Source: Actinotignum timonense
GTDB lineage: Bacteria; Actinomycetota; Actinomycetes; Actinomycetales; Actinomycetaceae
Assembly (NCBI RefSeq): GCF_030216305.1
Contig: NZ_JASOKT010000001.1
Location: 124,001 to 188,000 of the forward strand
Reading direction: 5' to 3'
Length of the DNA stretch: 64,000 nt
The notes under the pieces were generated by a model. The model made no database searches. It saw only the letters and a program-made list of their open reading frames with translations, and had not been told where the DNA came from. This document shows positions 27,217 through 37,425 of this stretch, in pieces. Position numbers and translations under genes: made by a program. The stretch's first letter is position 1. Each line of letters opens with the position of its first letter.

Positions 27217-27779
27217 TAGTCGTTCGCCCGGGAAATGTATTCACCGGTGCGCGTATCAACCTTAATCTTGTCCCCAATATTGAGGAAGAGCGGCACCTGG
27301 AGTTCGTACCCGGTCTGCACCGTAGCCGGCTTGGTGCCCGCATTCGAGCGGTCGCCCTGAAGACCCGGTTCGGTTTCCGTCACTTCGAGAATCACCGAAG
27401 CGGGAAGTTCCACGAAGAGCACATTGCCTTCGTGGAAAGCCACGATGGCCTTCTGGTTTTCCAGCAGGAAGTTTGCGAGATTGCCCATGACTTCAGCGGT
27501 GACGGGAACCTGTTCGTAGGTATCCTCATCCATGAAGATGAAATCAGTGCCGTCATGGTAGAGGTACTGCATATCGCGGCGGTCCACGGTGGCGGTTTCG
27601 ACCTTAATGCCCGCGTTGAGGGTGCGATCCACAGTCTTGCCGGAGAGGACATTCTTCAGCTTGGTCCGCACGAAAGCGGGGCCCTTGCCCGGCTTGACGT
27701 GCTGGAATTCAACAACCTGCCACAGCTGGTTGTCGAATACCAGGACCATGCCATTCTTCAAATCATTGGTTGTTGCCAC
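27216..27779 (-). CDS. efp: Elongation factor P
   Basis: Relieves ribosome stalling at polyproline. The 187-residue protein has three beta domains; the tip loop is [16 protein letters not shown] with Lys in PGKGPA, and the C-terminal signature is [21 protein letters not shown]. Polyproline and Pro-rich proteins in this window (the subtilase linker, the membrane protein at 13277) are plausible clients. Start and TAATG coupling to nusB are clear. Confidence 0.98.
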   Translation of the reverse strand: MATTNDLKNGMVLVFDNQLWQVVEFQHVKPGKGPAFVRTKLKNVLSGKTVDRTLNAGIKVETATVDRRDMQYLYHDGTDFIFMDEDTYEQVPVTAEVMGNLANFLLENQKAIVAFHEGNVLFVELPASVILEVTETEPGLQGDRSNAGTKPATVQTGYELQVPLFLNIGDKIKVDTRTGEYISRAND

Positions 27780-27826
27780 AAGGTATCCTTTCAGAAATAG
27801 TCCTCCCCAAGTTTACACGGGGAGTT

Positions 27827-28348
27827 TCATCTTTGCGACGCACACGCCTCCAAAGCCGCGCGGATCCGGCGTACCACCCGGTGCGGAGAGCCACCATCGG
27901 ACGTCACCGTCACGCTTGCCACCTCGCGGTAGAGCGGAGTGCGCTCCCGGTCGAGTTCGCGTAGCCGCGCCGCCGGATTATCCTCGAGGAGCGGGCGGCG
28001 GGTGCGTGATCCGGTAATGCGCCGTACCAAAATATCCATCCGCGCTTCGATAAGAACCACGGGATAGCCGCGCAGTGCCCGGCGGGTGGCCTCACTCAAA
28101 ATAGCGCCTCCCCCCAGGGAAAGCACGCCGTCAAAATCCGCGAGGGTCCGCGCGATAATATCGGCTTCCAGCCGCCGGAATCCCTCTTCCCCTACCGTCT
28201 GGAAAATCTCCGGGATGCTCTGCCCGGTTTCGCTGACGATAAGAGCATCCGAATCGGCGAAAGGAAGCTCAAGATCCTTGGCCAGCAGCTTTCCTACAGT
28301 CGATTTGCCCACTCCCGGCATCCCGACCAGCACTGCCCGCACGCTCAT
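27827..28348 (-). CDS. aroK: Shikimate kinase
   Basis: Phosphorylates shikimate. The 173-residue P-loop kinase has GMPGVGKST (9-17), the substrate residues in FADSDALI and EEGFRRLE, VLSLGGGAI and the lid Arg in RRPLLEDNP. It overlaps aroC by ATGA. In mycobacteria aroB and aroQ follow; here efp is next. Confidence 0.96.
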   Translation of the reverse strand: MSVRAVLVGMPGVGKSTVGKLLAKDLELPFADSDALIVSETGQSIPEIFQTVGEEGFRRLEADIIARTLADFDGVLSLGGGAILSEATRRALRGYPVVLIEARMDILVRRITGSRTRRPLLEDNPAARLRELDRERTPLYREVASVTVTSDGGSPHRVVRRIRAALEACASQR

Positions 28349-29556
28349 CGGCGTTCCTCCGGGATGCGTTCCAGGTAGGCGCGCACCGCCGCTTGGGTAT
28401 CACCGAGGGTATCCCCGCCGAATTTATCCTGGATGGCTTCCGCGAGAACCAGGGCCATCATCGCTTCGCAGATAACCGCCCCGGGAACCACGGCGCTGGC
28501 ATCACTGCGCTGGTGCAGCGCGGTGGTGGCTTCCCCGGTTTCGGTATCGATCGTGCGCAGGGCCCGCGGGACGGTAGAAATCGGCTTGAAAGCAACCCGG
28601 ACCCGGATCGTTTCCCCATTGGACATGCCGCCTTCGATGCCACCCGCCCGATTGGTCAGGCGGTGCACGCCCTCTTCGGTGCGGACGATCTCATCATGGG
28701 CCTGGCTGCCGGGCCTGCCGGCGGTGGCGAATCCGTCCCCAATTTCCACGCCTTTCACGGCTTGGATCGACATCATGGCGCGGGCCAATTCCGCGTCGAG
28801 ACGCCCGTAGGGGGTTGCGTAACTGCCCAAGCCTTGCGGCACGCCGTAAGCAAGAACTTCGACGACGCCGCCCAGGGTATCCCCGGCGCTTTTCGCCCGA
28901 TCAACTTCATCCATCATGGCCTGTGCTGTGGCCTCATCCAGGCAGCGCACCGGCGAAGCATCGAGAGCCGCGGCATCGCCCGGCCCCGGAACGGTATCCG
29001 AGGTATCACGCACTCCGCCGAGGGCCACCACTCTGGAAAGAATGGTGATTCCGGCACTTTGCTTCGCGTACTCGCGGGCGATGGCACCCAGAGCCACCCG
29101 GGCCGCGGTTTCCCGGGCCGAGGCGCGTTCGAGGACGTTCCGGGCATCGCTGTGATCGTATTTATTCATGCCGGTGAGATCGGCATGCCCGGGCCGGGGC
29201 GCGGTGAGGCGCTTATTACGGGCAAGTTCTTGGCTATCTCCCCGCCCGGCATTACGCAGCAGGGCTTCGGGTGGGACCGGATCAACGGACATGACCGCTT
29301 CCCATTTGGGCCATTCGGAATTCTCAATAACGAGGGCGATAGGTGAACCGAGGGTGGCTCCGTGCCGCAATCCGGTGAGAACGTGCAGCTTATCCTGTTC
29401 GAATTTCTGGCGGGCACCGCGACCGTAGCCGAGCCGGCGGCGGGCCAATTGATCGCGAATGGTATCCGAGCTCAGGCTCAGGCCCGCCGGGATCCCCTCG
29501 ATAAGTGCCACGAGGGCTGCTCCGTGGGATTCCCCCGCTGTTGACCACCGAATCAT
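28345..29556 (-). CDS. aroC: Chorismate synthase
   Basis: Makes chorismate from EPSP using reduced FMN. The 403-residue protein has GESHGAALVALIEGIPAG, the RPGHADLTGMNKY loop, SARETAARVALGA, and GGIEGGMSNGE. I chose the ATG at 29556 (MIRWSTAGESHG), which has GGGGAAGGA 6 bases upstream; the longer frame adds a non-conserved 18 residues. FMN dependence makes it one client of the flavin supply controlled elsewhere in this window. Confidence 0.97.
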   Translation of the reverse strand: MIRWSTAGESHGAALVALIEGIPAGLSLSSDTIRDQLARRRLGYGRGARQKFEQDKLHVLTGLRHGATLGSPIALVIENSEWPKWEAVMSVDPVPPEALLRNAGRGDSQELARNKRLTAPRPGHADLTGMNKYDHSDARNVLERASARETAARVALGAIAREYAKQSAGITILSRVVALGGVRDTSDTVPGPGDAAALDASPVRCLDEATAQAMMDEVDRAKSAGDTLGGVVEVLAYGVPQGLGSYATPYGRLDAELARAMMSIQAVKGVEIGDGFATAGRPGSQAHDEIVRTEEGVHRLTNRAGGIEGGMSNGETIRVRVAFKPISTVPRALRTIDTETGEATTALHQRSDASAVVPGAVICEAMMALVLAEAIQDKFGGDTLGDTQAAVRAYLERIPEERR

Positions 29557-29686
29557 GCGCCGTCCTTCCCCGTTCCTATGTTCATAGATCCCGTTCCCCA
29601 TCCTGGCCATCCGTGCTGGTGCCAGATGAGTAAGCGGTTCCGTTCCGCGCGCCGCTGCCCGATGCTGCCGGGATGCGGGCGCCTAC

Positions 29687-30232
29687 CTATCCTAGCCCGG
29701 CCAGCCAGGCGAGGGCGCCACCGCCCATGAGCCACGGCCCGAGCGGCACCGCATCCGCTAGGGTGAGCCGGGCGCTCAGCACCCGCACCGCGGCGAAAAT
29801 GCCCGCTCCCAGCACACTGAGGAGTAGAGCGAGCCCGAGCTGCGGGCCCGTCCACCACCCCAGCACAATCAGCATTTTGACATCACCCCAGCCGAGCTGG
29901 GCGAGGCGATGTGCCACGTAGCCTCCCAAGCCGGCCGCTGCTCCGATAGCGATATCCTCCCACTGCCCGCGTAGCGCGATCCCCGTGAGTGCGGCTCCCC
30001 CGGCCGCGGCCAGCAGCGGATCGGGAAGGAGCTGTACCCGCGCGTCCACCACCGCGGCAAGCGCCAGGCATCCCCCGCAGAGGGCCTCGCAAAGAAGCGC
30101 AGGCATGCTCGCACCTACCGCGCGCGAACACCCCAGCCCCGCCCAGCACAGGCTCAGGCCCAGCAGGAGCACGACCGCTACCGGTGGGCTGAGGGTGCCG
30201 CGCAGGATGCGCTCGCGGGAAAAGAAGGTCAT
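29687..30232 (-). CDS. Prepilin peptidase (A24 family)
   Basis: A 181-residue membrane aspartyl protease with about six membrane segments. The two catalytic Asp lie in AAVVDARVQLLPDPL and GWGDVKM (the GxGD motif). The N-terminal methyltransferase domain of PilD is missing, as in short TadV/CpaA-like and actinobacterial forms. No pilin genes are in the window. The position between mltG and aroC is conserved in actinobacteria. Confidence 0.88.
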   Translation of the reverse strand: MTFFSRERILRGTLSPPVAVVLLLGLSLCWAGLGCSRAVGASMPALLCEALCGGCLALAAVVDARVQLLPDPLLAAAGGAALTGIALRGQWEDIAIGAAAGLGGYVAHRLAQLGWGDVKMLIVLGWWTGPQLGLALLLSVLGAGIFAAVRVLSARLTLADAVPLGPWLMGGGALAWLAGLG

Positions 30233-30386
30233 GCGCTCAGGTTACGGATGCCCCAGCGCCTCAGCCAGTACCCGTTTGCGCCCTGTGGATAGCACCGCCA
30301 TTTGGGCAACCTGGGGATAAGTACCGGCACCGCCGAATGGGCACGTGCCAAAGCAGCTTGCGCAGTCGTACCTATACGCGGCTGCG

Positions 30387-31778
30387 CTAGTGGTCCTTCT
30401 TCTCTCCGTCCGGGTGCGCGGCGTACCACTCGCGGAATTCGGCCTGGAAACGCATCTGCTCCTCGTAATCGGCCGTGAACTTCGTTTCCCCGGTTTCCAG
30501 ATTGACGGTGGTGAAGTAGAGCCAATTGCCCTCGGCCGGATTGACGGCCGCTTCAATGGCCTCCACCCCGGGTGCCCCGATAGCGGTGGGCGGCAGGCCC
30601 TTCACCCGGTAGGTGTTATAGGGATTATCCGCATCCAATTCGGCCCGGGTGGGTACCCCGCCGGATTTACCCACCCCGTAGAGCACGGTGGAATCCATCT
30701 GGAGCCGCCCGGCGACCTCCGGGGCGTTATCCCCCAGCCGGTTCTCAATGACCCGGGCAACTTTCGGATAATCAGCCGGATGCCCTTCGCGTTCCACAAT
30801 GGAGGCCGTGGTGAGCACCGCCTGCCACCGGCTCCGCTCCGCGCCGCTGGCTTCCAGGCGCCCCACCTGGACCTCCACCATTTGCTGGAGTGCCTCGGTC
30901 ACCGTGGTATTCGGATCGAAATCATAGGTGGCGGGCGCCAGCCATCCTTCCACGTTCCCGCCGGCTTCCGCGGGCAGCCCGATAGCTGCGGCGTCGTTCA
31001 TCGCATCTTCGACCACGCCAACATCGATATCCATGAGGTTACCGAGCCGGTCCCGCACCTGCCATTTCGTGAAGCCTTCGGGAATCGTCACCTTAATTGT
31101 GGCGGCATTGGCCGGGTCCAGCAGCGCGGATAGCGCGGCCGATGCGGACATTTGCTCGCGCAGGGTATAGGCCCCGGCCTGGATTCCCGTGGAGCGCGGG
31201 TCGCGGGAAAAAACATCAATAAATGCGCCCTCGGTGGCAACAATATTTTTTTCGGCGAGCACCGCGGCGATCTGCCGCCCGGTGGCCCCTTCCGGAATCC
31301 GCACCACTACCTGGCCGGTTCCTTCTCCGCTGTAATCGCGCACGGTATCGGAGCTGTGCAGCAGGAGCGGGAAGAAAATAACAGCCGCCGCGGTGAGCGC
31401 GGTGACAAGCAATACAGTAATAATTCCGGTGGTGATACGACGACGCCTACGCAAGCGGGCCCGCTCATTGCGCCGCGCCGCGGCCCGGCGCCGGGCCTCC
31501 GCGGCATTGCGGCCTTCTGAATTTCGCCCCGATGCGCTACGCCCGGCCGGCACCCGCCCGGAGCTTCCCCGCCCCTGCGAGCCGCGCCCGTGCGGATGAC
31601 TTCCGCGCGCCGCGCCCCGCGGGGAGCCGCCCCGTAAATCGCCGCTTCGCGATGCCGCGCCGCGCAACTCACCGCCCCGCTGCGAGCCAGCCCCGTGAGA
31701 CCTCCCCCGCGCACCCGATTGGCGACGGCGCGGGGTATCGGCGTCGTCCGCACTCAAGCGGTCAAAAACGTCACTCAT
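30387..31778 (-). CDS. mltG: Endolytic peptidoglycan transglycosylase MltG
   Basis: Cleaves nascent glycan strands. I chose MSDVFDRLSAD at 31778, overlapping the ruvX end by 8 bases (463 residues). Residues about 10-130 are Arg/Gly/Ser-rich with repeated GRGSQ, RGGS and SGR, predicted disordered and cytoplasmic. One membrane segment follows (GIITVLLVTALTAAAVIFF), then the YceG domain with a LysM-like part, the catalytic region SIVEREG and QMDSTVLYGVGK, and TYRVKGLPPTAIGAPG. Terminators are not evident downstream. Confidence 0.94.
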   Translation of the reverse strand: MSDVFDRLSADDADTPRRRQSGARGRSHGAGSQRGGELRGAASRSGDLRGGSPRGAARGSHPHGRGSQGRGSSGRVPAGRSASGRNSEGRNAAEARRRAAARRNERARLRRRRRITTGIITVLLVTALTAAAVIFFPLLLHSSDTVRDYSGEGTGQVVVRIPEGATGRQIAAVLAEKNIVATEGAFIDVFSRDPRSTGIQAGAYTLREQMSASAALSALLDPANAATIKVTIPEGFTKWQVRDRLGNLMDIDVGVVEDAMNDAAAIGLPAEAGGNVEGWLAPATYDFDPNTTVTEALQQMVEVQVGRLEASGAERSRWQAVLTTASIVEREGHPADYPKVARVIENRLGDNAPEVAGRLQMDSTVLYGVGKSGGVPTRAELDADNPYNTYRVKGLPPTAIGAPGVEAIEAAVNPAEGNWLYFTTVNLETGETKFTADYEEQMRFQAEFREWYAAHPDGEKKDH

Positions 31779-32262
31779 TATCGCCTTTCGCTTCGCTTTG
31801 CGCTTCGGTTGTCGCCGCCACGAGTTCGCCGGCAGGTGCGCCGGTGAGCCGCTCTGCTTCCAACGCATTATTAAGAATAACGGTCGCGGCAACCTGGTCA
31901 ACAACGGCGCGGTGGCGCCGTGAGCTGCGCCCCGCCTCATGCAATTGGGCGTGAGCGGCCACGGTGGAGAGGCGCTCGTCGAATAACCGCACCGGCACCG
32001 GGGCGATACGCCGGGCTAAACGCCGCGCCCACCTGCGCGAATACCGCGCGGAGGCGCCTTCGCTTCCGTCCATATTGCGCGGCAAACCCACGATCACCTC
32101 GATGGCGCCGCGCTCGCGCACCTCGCGAGCAACTTCACTCACGTCCGTGCCGTTCGCCGGGAGCGTGGCGATCGGAGTGGCGAGGATTCCGTCGCTATCG
32201 CAACTGGCCACGCCGGTGCGTGCCCGCCCTACATCCACTCCGATCCGTACGCCTCGCCGCAT
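31771..32262 (-). CDS. ruvX: RuvX/YqgF Holliday-junction resolvase-like nuclease
   Basis: A 163-residue RNase H-fold protein with RIGVDVGRARTGVA, VGLPRNMDGSEG, LFDERLSTVAA and the terminal DQVAATVILNNAL. Family members process pre-16S rRNA 5' ends or Holliday junctions. Its ATG overlaps the alaS stop (TAATG). Confidence 0.94.
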   Translation of the reverse strand: MRRGVRIGVDVGRARTGVASCDSDGILATPIATLPANGTDVSEVAREVRERGAIEVIVGLPRNMDGSEGASARYSRRWARRLARRIAPVPVRLFDERLSTVAAHAQLHEAGRSSRRHRAVVDQVAATVILNNALEAERLTGAPAGELVAATTEAQSEAKGDNE

Positions 32263-34943
32263 TAGCCGCGCAGCTCCGCTTCCAGAACCGCGAGGGCTTC
32301 ATCCAGCTTCGTCACATCCGAGCCGCCGCCCTGCGCGAGGTCCGGCTTACCGCCGCCGCCCCCGCCCAGGATCTTCGCCGCGCGCGAGACCAGCGCCCCG
32401 GCCTTCATCCCGGCACTGCGCGCCGCTTCGGAGGCCGCCACCACGATGAGGGGCCGCTCATTGCTAATCCCGGTGATAATCACGATGAAATCATCGGAAG
32501 GAGCCAGGCGCCCGCGCACTTCCGTAGCCAGCACCCGCAGATCATCCGCGCTTTCCACCACGCCCAGGTGAGCGCGGTAGAGGGTGCGATTGCCCAGGTG
32601 TACGCCCTGGGAAATAACCGTGTCTACCTGCCCCACAATATCCTTCTGGCGCAGCGCCGCGATTTGCTTTTCGGCCGCCTTGAGCTTGCCGAGCATGGTG
32701 TCGATACGCTCGGGAAGTTCCTCCGGGCGCACTCCCATCATCGCGGTGAGCTGGGAAACCAGGGCACGTTCGCGCGCCCCCTGCGCGTAGGCGCTTTCAC
32801 CCACCAGCGCGTCAATACGGCGCACCCCGGAACCGATGGAGGATTCACCCAGCACGGTAATCATCCCGATTTCACCGGTGTTCGCCACGTGGGTGCCGGC
32901 GCAGAATTCCCGCGACCAGGCGTCATCAATGGAGACCACCCGCACAATATCGCCGTATTTCTCCCCGAAGAGCATTTGCGCCCCGAGTTTCTTGGCTTCT
33001 TCAATCGGGTATTCGGCCCACGTGACTTCCAGGTTGTCCTGGAGGCGCTCATTGGCGCGCGCTTCGATCTGCGTCATCACATCCACCGGGATTTGCGAAC
33101 CGTGCCGGAAGTCGAAACGGAGCCGCGAGGGAGCATCCTCGGAACCGGCCTGGGTGGCCTGCTCCCCGATAAATTCGTGGAGCACCTTGTGGATCATATG
33201 GGTTGCGGTATGTGCCTGAGCGATCCGGTGGCGGCGCAGGGTATCGATTTGTGCGTGCACGATATCGCCCACCGCGATGGTCCCTTCGGTCAGCGAGCCG
33301 CGGTGCACATGCAGTCCCTTGACGGGCGCCTGCACGTCAACGACGTCGAACATCCCGCCCCCGGCCACGCTAATGGTGCCGTGATCGGCCAGCTGCCCGC
33401 CCATTTCGGCGTAGAAGGGGGTCTTGTCCAAAATAACATCGGCATCGGAAGGCGCGCTCACCGCCGGCACCGGCACCCCATTTTCGAGGATGGCCACCAC
33501 GCGCGCTTCCGCGGCCTTTTCTAAGTAGCCGAGGAAGGAGGTGGGCCCGCCCTGCGCATCGAGAATCTCATGGTACACGTGGGCGTCCACGTGCCCGGTT
33601 TTCTTCGCCTGGGCATCGGCCCGCGCGCGTTCGCGCTGCTCGGTCATAAGGGCCCGGAAGCCCTTTTCGTCCACGTCCACCCCCTTTTCGGCCGCCATTT
33701 CCAAGGTGAGGTCAATGGGGAATCCGTAGGTATCATGCAGAGTGAAGGCCGCAGAGCCGGGAATAATCACCTTGCCGGTATGCGGCGCGCTCTTTGCGCT
33801 ATCCACGGCCGCCGCGAAAATCTGTTCGCCGGTGGCCAGGGTGCGCCGGAAGGCGGCTTCTTCTTCCACGGCCACCTGGTGAATCTGCCCGAAGTTTTCC
33901 TCCAGATCGGGGTAGGACTCCTTCATGGCGTTCTTCGAGGTTTCCACCAGATCCCCGAGGACCGCGGCATCCACCCCGAGCAGGCGAACCGAGCGGATGG
34001 CCCGCCGCATCAGCCGGCGCAGCACGTAGCCGCGTCCGTCATTGCCCGGGCGCACGCCGTCGTTAATAAGCATCATGGCCGAACGTACGTGGTCGGCGAT
34101 CACGCGCATGCGGACGTCGTCTTCTTCGTTCGCGCCGTAGGTACGCCCGGTGAGTTCCTGGGTGCGGGCGATAACCGGCCAGACCTCATCGGTTTCGTAC
34201 ATATTATTTTTGCCCTGGAGCAGGAAGGCGATACGTTCCAGGCCCGCGCCGGTATCGATAGCGGTTTGGTCCAGCTCCCCGAGCAGCGGGTAGTCACTAC
34301 CCGAGCCTTCCCCGCGCCGGTACTGGTCGAAAACGAGGTTCCACACTTCTAGGTAGCGGTCCCCGCCCGGGTCCACGGTTCCGCCCACGGCATCCGGGCC
34401 GTATTCGGGGCCGCGGTCGTAATGAATTTCCGCGCAGGGGCCGGCCGGTCCGGGCTGGCCCGTGGACCAGAAAATCTCTTCCCGGGTCAGTTTGACGATA
34501 TGGGCCGGGTTCACGCCCACCTCAACGAGCTTGTTGAAGGAGACCTCATCTTCTTCCCAGATGGTCACCCACATCCGCTCGATTTCCAGGCCGTAGCCGC
34601 CTTCGTCCAGCGGCGCGCACAGCAGCCCGAAGGCCAGATCAATAGCGCCTTCCTTGAAGTAGTCCCCGAAGGAGAAATTGCCGCACATTTGGAAGAAGGT
34701 ACCGTGCCGCGTGGTTTTGCCCACGTTATCGATATCATTCGTACGAATGCACTTCTGCACCGAGGCTACCCTCGGCCACGGAGCTCGCTGGGTTCCCACG
34801 ATATAAGGAATGAAGGGAACCATGCCGGCAATCGTGAACAAAATGGACGGATCGGGCGACACGAGGGGCACGGACGGCTCAATATGATGGTCGTGCTTCG
34901 CGAAGTAATCCAGCCAGCGCCGGCGAATCTCAGCGGTGCGCAT
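32262..34943 (-). CDS. alaS: Alanyl-tRNA synthetase
   Basis: 893 residues. Class II catalytic core (SILFTIAGMVPF, KCIRTNDIDNVGKTTRHGTF, GNFSFGDYFK), the editing domain with HTATHMIHK and CAGTHVANTGEIG carrying zinc-binding residues, and the C-Ala domain ending GGGGGGKPDLAQGGG. It heads the alaS-ruvX-mltG run; the order rpsD-alaS-ruvX-mltG is typical of actinobacteria. Confidence 0.98.
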   Translation of the reverse strand: MRTAEIRRRWLDYFAKHDHHIEPSVPLVSPDPSILFTIAGMVPFIPYIVGTQRAPWPRVASVQKCIRTNDIDNVGKTTRHGTFFQMCGNFSFGDYFKEGAIDLAFGLLCAPLDEGGYGLEIERMWVTIWEEDEVSFNKLVEVGVNPAHIVKLTREEIFWSTGQPGPAGPCAEIHYDRGPEYGPDAVGGTVDPGGDRYLEVWNLVFDQYRRGEGSGSDYPLLGELDQTAIDTGAGLERIAFLLQGKNNMYETDEVWPVIARTQELTGRTYGANEEDDVRMRVIADHVRSAMMLINDGVRPGNDGRGYVLRRLMRRAIRSVRLLGVDAAVLGDLVETSKNAMKESYPDLEENFGQIHQVAVEEEAAFRRTLATGEQIFAAAVDSAKSAPHTGKVIIPGSAAFTLHDTYGFPIDLTLEMAAEKGVDVDEKGFRALMTEQRERARADAQAKKTGHVDAHVYHEILDAQGGPTSFLGYLEKAAEARVVAILENGVPVPAVSAPSDADVILDKTPFYAEMGGQLADHGTISVAGGGMFDVVDVQAPVKGLHVHRGSLTEGTIAVGDIVHAQIDTLRRHRIAQAHTATHMIHKVLHEFIGEQATQAGSEDAPSRLRFDFRHGSQIPVDVMTQIEARANERLQDNLEVTWAEYPIEEAKKLGAQMLFGEKYGDIVRVVSIDDAWSREFCAGTHVANTGEIGMITVLGESSIGSGVRRIDALVGESAYAQGARERALVSQLTAMMGVRPEELPERIDTMLGKLKAAEKQIAALRQKDIVGQVDTVISQGVHLGNRTLYRAHLGVVESADDLRVLATEVRGRLAPSDDFIVIITGISNERPLIVVAASEAARSAGMKAGALVSRAAKILGGGGGGKPDLAQGGGSDVTKLDEALAVLEAELRG

Positions 34944-35135
34944 ACGTATTTGTCTCCTTATGACTTATGTGGCCGAGCCGGCCACGCACCTATGGTACAG
35001 GCTCTCCCACCCGCTATTTTCGAGGCGCGGGCGGGAGTGGCATATTTTTTACGACGACGCCGCAGCTGCCTGCGTGGGCGCTAGAAGCAGCGGCGGGCAT
35101 CGCTGTCACATAGCTACCAAGCTATGAAATAAAGA

Positions 35136-35163
35136 AAGGGCACACCTTTGCGGGTGCACCCTT
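35136..35163 (-). terminator. Intrinsic terminator of rpsD
   Basis: An 11-bp stem (two G-U pairs) around a 6-base loop, followed on the minus strand by TCTTTATTTC. It lies 17 bases past the rpsD stop. Confidence 0.8.
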
Positions 35164-35180
35164 CCTCACGTCCCACCGAT

Positions 35181-35801
35181 TTAGCGGGAGTAGTATTCGA
35201 CGATCATCTGGACATCAGCCTGGACCGGAACTTCCACGCGGCGCGGGCGGCGCACCAGGGTGAACTTCAGCTTCTCCAGGTCAACATCAAGATATTCGGG
35301 AACCGCGGGGAGCACATCGCGGTGCGCGCCCTGCGCGGCCACGAGGAACTGCGGGGAGGCCTGCGACTTCGGCTTGACCTGCACAACCTGGCCCGGGGTC
35401 ACGCGGTAGGAGGGGAGGTTGACGATCTTGCCGTCCACCATCACGTGGGAGTGGCCCACAACCTGGCGAGCCTGGGCGATGGTGCGCGCGAAGCCGGCGC
35501 GCAGCACCAGGGCATCCAGGCGCATTTCCAGCAGCTCCACGAGGTTTTCACCGGCCAGACCATCCTGGCGGCGCGCTTCTTCCCACACGCGGCGCATCTG
35601 CGCTTCGCGGATGCCGTACTGAGCGCGCAGGCGCTGCTTTTCCTTAAGGCGGACCGAGTAGTCGGAATCCTTGGTGCGGCCGCGGCCGTGTTCACCGGGA
35701 CGGTAGGGGCGGCGCTGCATATAGCGCTCGGCCTTCGGGGTGAGGGCGATGCCCAGGGCGCGCGACTGACGCACGGCCTTACGAGAACGATTTCCTGCCA
35801 T
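35181..35801 (-). CDS. rpsD: 30S ribosomal protein S4
   Basis: A 206-residue primary assembly protein. The N-terminal domain lacks the zinc cysteines (C-minus form, SRKAVRQSRALG), and RPYRPGEHGRGR follows. The S4 domain contains RLDALVLRAGFARTIAQARQ and VGHSHVMVDGKIVNLPSYRV. It is a stand-alone gene with its own terminator. Confidence 0.98.
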   Translation of the reverse strand: MAGNRSRKAVRQSRALGIALTPKAERYMQRRPYRPGEHGRGRTKDSDYSVRLKEKQRLRAQYGIREAQMRRVWEEARRQDGLAGENLVELLEMRLDALVLRAGFARTIAQARQVVGHSHVMVDGKIVNLPSYRVTPGQVVQVKPKSQASPQFLVAAQGAHRDVLPAVPEYLDVDLEKLKFTLVRRPRRVEVPVQADVQMIVEYYSR

Positions 35802-35912
35802 GAATTATCTCCTGTAGATGTACGTTCCAGCGCCGAGTGGCGCCGGTTCGGGGCCAACACAATCGGCTAAGACCCCAGGTGTTACTTCTCGCAAAGCAAC
35901 CGAACTAGTGTA

Positions 35913-37256
35913 TCAGTTCTCGCGGCCGAGCACCTCGCGGTTATGGGCCAGGCGCGGGGTGATATTCGCCTCGTAGCCGCGGGTGGTGGGTTCGTAATAC
36001 CGGGTGCCTTCCAGGCCCTCCGGCATGAATTGCATAGGAGCGATACCTTCCTCGTAATCATGGGCGTAGCGGTAGCCCTCCCCGTAGCCGTGTTCGGCAG
36101 CGCCCTTGAAGGAAGCATTGCGCAGCGCCAGGGGCACCGGGGCGCTTTTCCCGGCCCGCACATCGGCAATCGCGGCATTGATGGCCCGGTAGGCCCGGTT
36201 GGATTTCGGGGCGGTGGCCAGGTGCACCACGGCTTCCGCCAGGATAATTCGCGCTTCGGGCATCCCCACCAGCGCCACGGCCTGGGCCGCCGCGGTGGCG
36301 GTTTGCAGCGCGGAAGGATCGGCCATCCCCACATCTTCAGCCGCGGAAATCATGAGGCGGCGCGCGATGAACCGCGGGTCCTCCCCCGCCTCTAGCATGC
36401 GCGCCAAATAATGCATGGCCGCATCCACATCCGAGCCGCGGATCGATTTGATAAAAGCGGAAATCACCTGGTAGTGCTCATTACCATCGCGGTCGTAGCG
36501 CACGGTGGCACCATCGGCGGCCCGCGCCACATCCTCTACGCTCACCCGGTGTTCCCCGCGGGCGCGCGCCCCGTCCACCGCGGCTTCCAGGAGGGTCAGG
36601 CTGCGCCGCCCGTCCGCCCCGGCCAGGCGCACCAGGTTATATTCCGCATCCTCGTCCAGGGTATATGCGCCGCCCAGCCCGCGCTCACTGGTGAGGGCTC
36701 GATTGATGATGGCGCGGATATCGTCGTCGTTCAAACCACGTAGCGTCACGAGAAGCGAGCGTGAGAGCAGCGGCGCCACTACGGAAAAGGCCGGATTTTC
36801 AGTGGTCGCGGCCACCAGGATCACCCACCCGTTTTCCACGGCCGGTAGCAGCGCATCCTGCTGCGTTTTCGAGAAGCGGTGCACTTCGTCAATAAAGAGC
36901 ACGGTTTCGGTGCCGCTACTCACCAGTTTGCGCCGGGCGCTCTCCACCGCGGCCCGCACGTCTTTCACCCCGGCGCTCACCGCGGAGAGTTCAATAAAAT
37001 CGCGCTGCCCGGACCGGGCGATGAGGTACGCGAGGGTTGTTTTCCCTACCCCGGGCGGTCCCCACAAAAATACTGACGACGGCGCAGACCCGGCCTCCGC
37101 ATCAATGAGGCGGCGCAGGGGCGCCCCGCGGGCGAGCACCTCATCCTGACCTACCACCTCGGCGGCCGTGCGCGGGCGCATCCGCACCGCCAGCGGGCCG
37201 GTATCAGAATCGGGCACCCCGCGGGCATCAACTTGGCTACTTTCGAAGAGATCCAC
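35913..37256 (-). CDS. rarA: Replication-associated recombination protein A (RarA/MgsA AAA+ ATPase)
   Basis: A 447-residue clamp-loader-like ATPase acting at stalled forks: [17 protein letters not shown], Walker [11 protein letters not shown], Walker [10 protein letters not shown], sensor ATTENPAF, and the C-terminal tetramerisation domain with [22 protein letters not shown] and [14 protein letters not shown] start. A TAGACT box lies 6 bases before the GTG, so a short or absent leader is possible. Confidence 0.96.
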   Translation of the reverse strand: MDLFESSQVDARGVPDSDTGPLAVRMRPRTAAEVVGQDEVLARGAPLRRLIDAEAGSAPSSVFLWGPPGVGKTTLAYLIARSGQRDFIELSAVSAGVKDVRAAVESARRKLVSSGTETVLFIDEVHRFSKTQQDALLPAVENGWVILVAATTENPAFSVVAPLLSRSLLVTLRGLNDDDIRAIINRALTSERGLGGAYTLDEDAEYNLVRLAGADGRRSLTLLEAAVDGARARGEHRVSVEDVARAADGATVRYDRDGNEHYQVISAFIKSIRGSDVDAAMHYLARMLEAGEDPRFIARRLMISAAEDVGMADPSALQTATAAAQAVALVGMPEARIILAEAVVHLATAPKSNRAYRAINAAIADVRAGKSAPVPLALRNASFKGAAEHGYGEGYRYAHDYEEGIAPMQFMPEGLEGTRYYEPTTRGYEANITPRLAHNREVLGREN

Positions 37257-37425
37257 CCTCCCAGTCTACGAGCTCGGCGCTTAGGCGCACGCGCGGGCCG
37301 CGCACCGGGTACGGGCGGCGGATACGGATGGCGGGTACGGGCGGCGTGCGCGAAAGCTCCAGGTCAAGCGTTCAAAGATGGCTTAAAAACCGCTATTTTT
37401 CGGGAAAATGAGCAATAATAGAGAC

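Noticed and set aside
29557-29610. Longer aroC start
   Set aside because: The 18 extra residues are not conserved and a strong ribosome-binding site precedes the internal ATG at 29556.
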